This document shows positions 4,721 through 5,434 of a stretch of DNA of 5,434 nt, piece after piece. This DNA comes from an uncultured Dyadobacter sp. (GTDB lineage Bacteria; Bacteroidota; Bacteroidia; Cytophagales; Spirosomataceae), in NCBI GenBank assembly GCA_946481035.1, contig CAMLNK010000361.1, positions 1 through 5,434 on the forward strand, in the 5' to 3' direction. Under the pieces are notes generated by a model. That model ran no database searches. It was given only the letters and a program-made list of their open reading frames with translations, and was not told where the DNA came from. Position 1 is the stretch's first letter. Each line of letters begins with the position of its first letter. The translations under genes and the position numbers were made by a program.

Positions 4721-5434
4721 TTACCGTTTCAGTGTTCCGGATTTCATTTCGCTAAGGTCCTTTTCCATCGAAACCCACGACATGCCGCTCACCTTTTGTG
4801 CTTCTACGGCCTTGGTCTGCCATTCAATCGCCTCGTCTTTTCGGCCTAATTTGTAAAGTAAGTGTGCGTAAGTGTCAATATATGCCGGATTACCCAGCGG
4901 TAAGTGGCTCTTATCCCGCCGCAGATCTTCATGCCATTCCATCGATTTTTTGGACCACATCAATGCGAGTTCCAGGTCGCGGGGATTGTTGTTGAACTGG
5001 TAGAAATTCCAGGCGTGATTGTTCAGTTCGACGTGAAAAAATTGCGAGGGCGGCGCGAATTGTACCGCCTGCTTTTCACCGGCCGGACCGAGTGGCGTCT
5101 GGGCGGCCAGATTCTTTTTCAGCATTTCATCATCCATTCTTTTCAGCGAATCGGCGGTAAGCATCATATGGTTGTGCCGGATCATGTTGCGGCAGACGCG
5201 GAAGTACGTCGCCGTATCTTTCACCGCCAAATGGTACTGCACCATGTTCCTGTCAGAGGCCAGCTGACCCTTTTGGAAATCCGTCTTATAGGTGTTTTGC
5301 AAAAAGTAGGAGCTTTGATGCGCCAGGTTCACGTTTTTCGTTTCGATCGCTTTGCGCATTGTATTTCCAATAATGCCGCTGTTGAATCCGAAAGCTTCGT
5401 GAGTTGGAACCGATTTATACAAACTATCGATCAC
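4721..5434 (-). CDS. C-terminal part of a TPR-like protein, function not determined (partial)
   Basis: The minus-strand frame is open to the window edge and ends with TAA at 4723-4721, giving 237 visible residues. The first visible codon is GTG, but this is more likely an internal Val than a start, so the N-terminus is missing. Visible residues 1-130 look helical and show no motif I can name. Two TPR-like helical hairpins follow: about 133-167 (LNNHAWNFYQF then ALMWSKKSMEW) and 183-214 (PAYIDTYAHLLYKLGRKDEA then IEWQTKAVEAQ). Helical and TPR-like C-terminal halves of this kind are, from memory, common behind thioredoxin-fold domains in Bacteroidota exported thioredoxin-family proteins ('PAYIDTYAHLLYKLGR' is typical). 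The thioredoxin domain would lie beyond the edge, so this is a guess. Expected role: protein-protein contacts by the repeat region. It converges on the acyl-CoA dehydrogenase gene and shares its terminator, with no functional link implied. Confidence 0.85.
   Translation of the reverse strand: MIDSLYKSVPTHEAFGFNSGIIGNTMRKAIETKNVNLAHQSSYFLQNTYKTDFQKGQLASDRNMVQYHLAVKDTATYFRVCRNMIRHNHMMLTADSLKRMDDEMLKKNLAAQTPLGPAGEKQAVQFAPPSQFFHVELNNHAWNFYQFNNNPRDLELALMWSKKSMEWHEDLRRDKSHLPLGNPAYIDTYAHLLYKLGRKDEAIEWQTKAVEAQKVSGMSWVSMEKDLSEMKSGTLKR

Noticed and set aside
5432..5434. GTG at the window edge as the true start of the minus-strand TPR-like gene
   Set aside because: The frame simply runs into the edge; no signal peptide or leader is visible, and the helical region seems to begin mid-domain, so the gene most likely continues beyond the window.

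Overview
The window looks like ordinary chromosome from a Bacteroidota bacterium, probably of the Cytophagales (Dyadobacter/Spirosoma-like). The reasons are roughly 50% GC, start codons without Shine-Dalgarno sequences, promoter elements of the Bacteroidota type (TTTG about 19 nt upstream of TAnnTTTG), and the protein types. The genus is a guess from overall resemblance and could not be tested here.

Left part (1-1209). The 5' end of a gene on the minus strand encodes a signal peptide followed by the start of what is probably a small cupin protein. A 206-bp AT-rich divergent intergenic region (136-341) separates it from a plus-strand pair: a Tat-signal Dabb (stress-responsive alpha/beta barrel) protein and an HxlR-type winged-helix regulator with one N-terminal cysteine. 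The intergenic region holds a well-formed plus-strand promoter, a minus-strand -7 box, and a 16-nt inverted repeat just downstream of the predicted plus-strand start site. A hairpin follows hxlR. This is the most system-like part of the window: two small exported proteins and a possible redox- or electrophile-sensing repressor around one control region.

Middle (1244-3207). A complete secreted GH9 glycoside hydrolase has an N-terminal Ig-like domain, a full catalytic domain and all catalytic residues. It runs tail to tail, with an 8-bp gap, into a small minus-strand gene for a 68-residue, lysine-rich, apparently disordered protein of unknown function.

Right part (3208-5434). A 122-bp divergent region leads to an acyl-CoA dehydrogenase-superfamily protein. 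It resembles the plant short-chain acyl-CoA oxidase ACX4 and glutaryl-CoA dehydrogenase branch, but has an extra helical N-terminus and an altered flavin signature. A perfect 11-bp bidirectional terminator separates it from a convergent minus-strand gene cut by the window edge, whose C-terminal part is TPR-like.

Apart from the left module, the genes do not form an evident pathway. No mobile element, CRISPR array, tRNA or rRNA was seen. No stretch longer than 300 bp lacks a gene.
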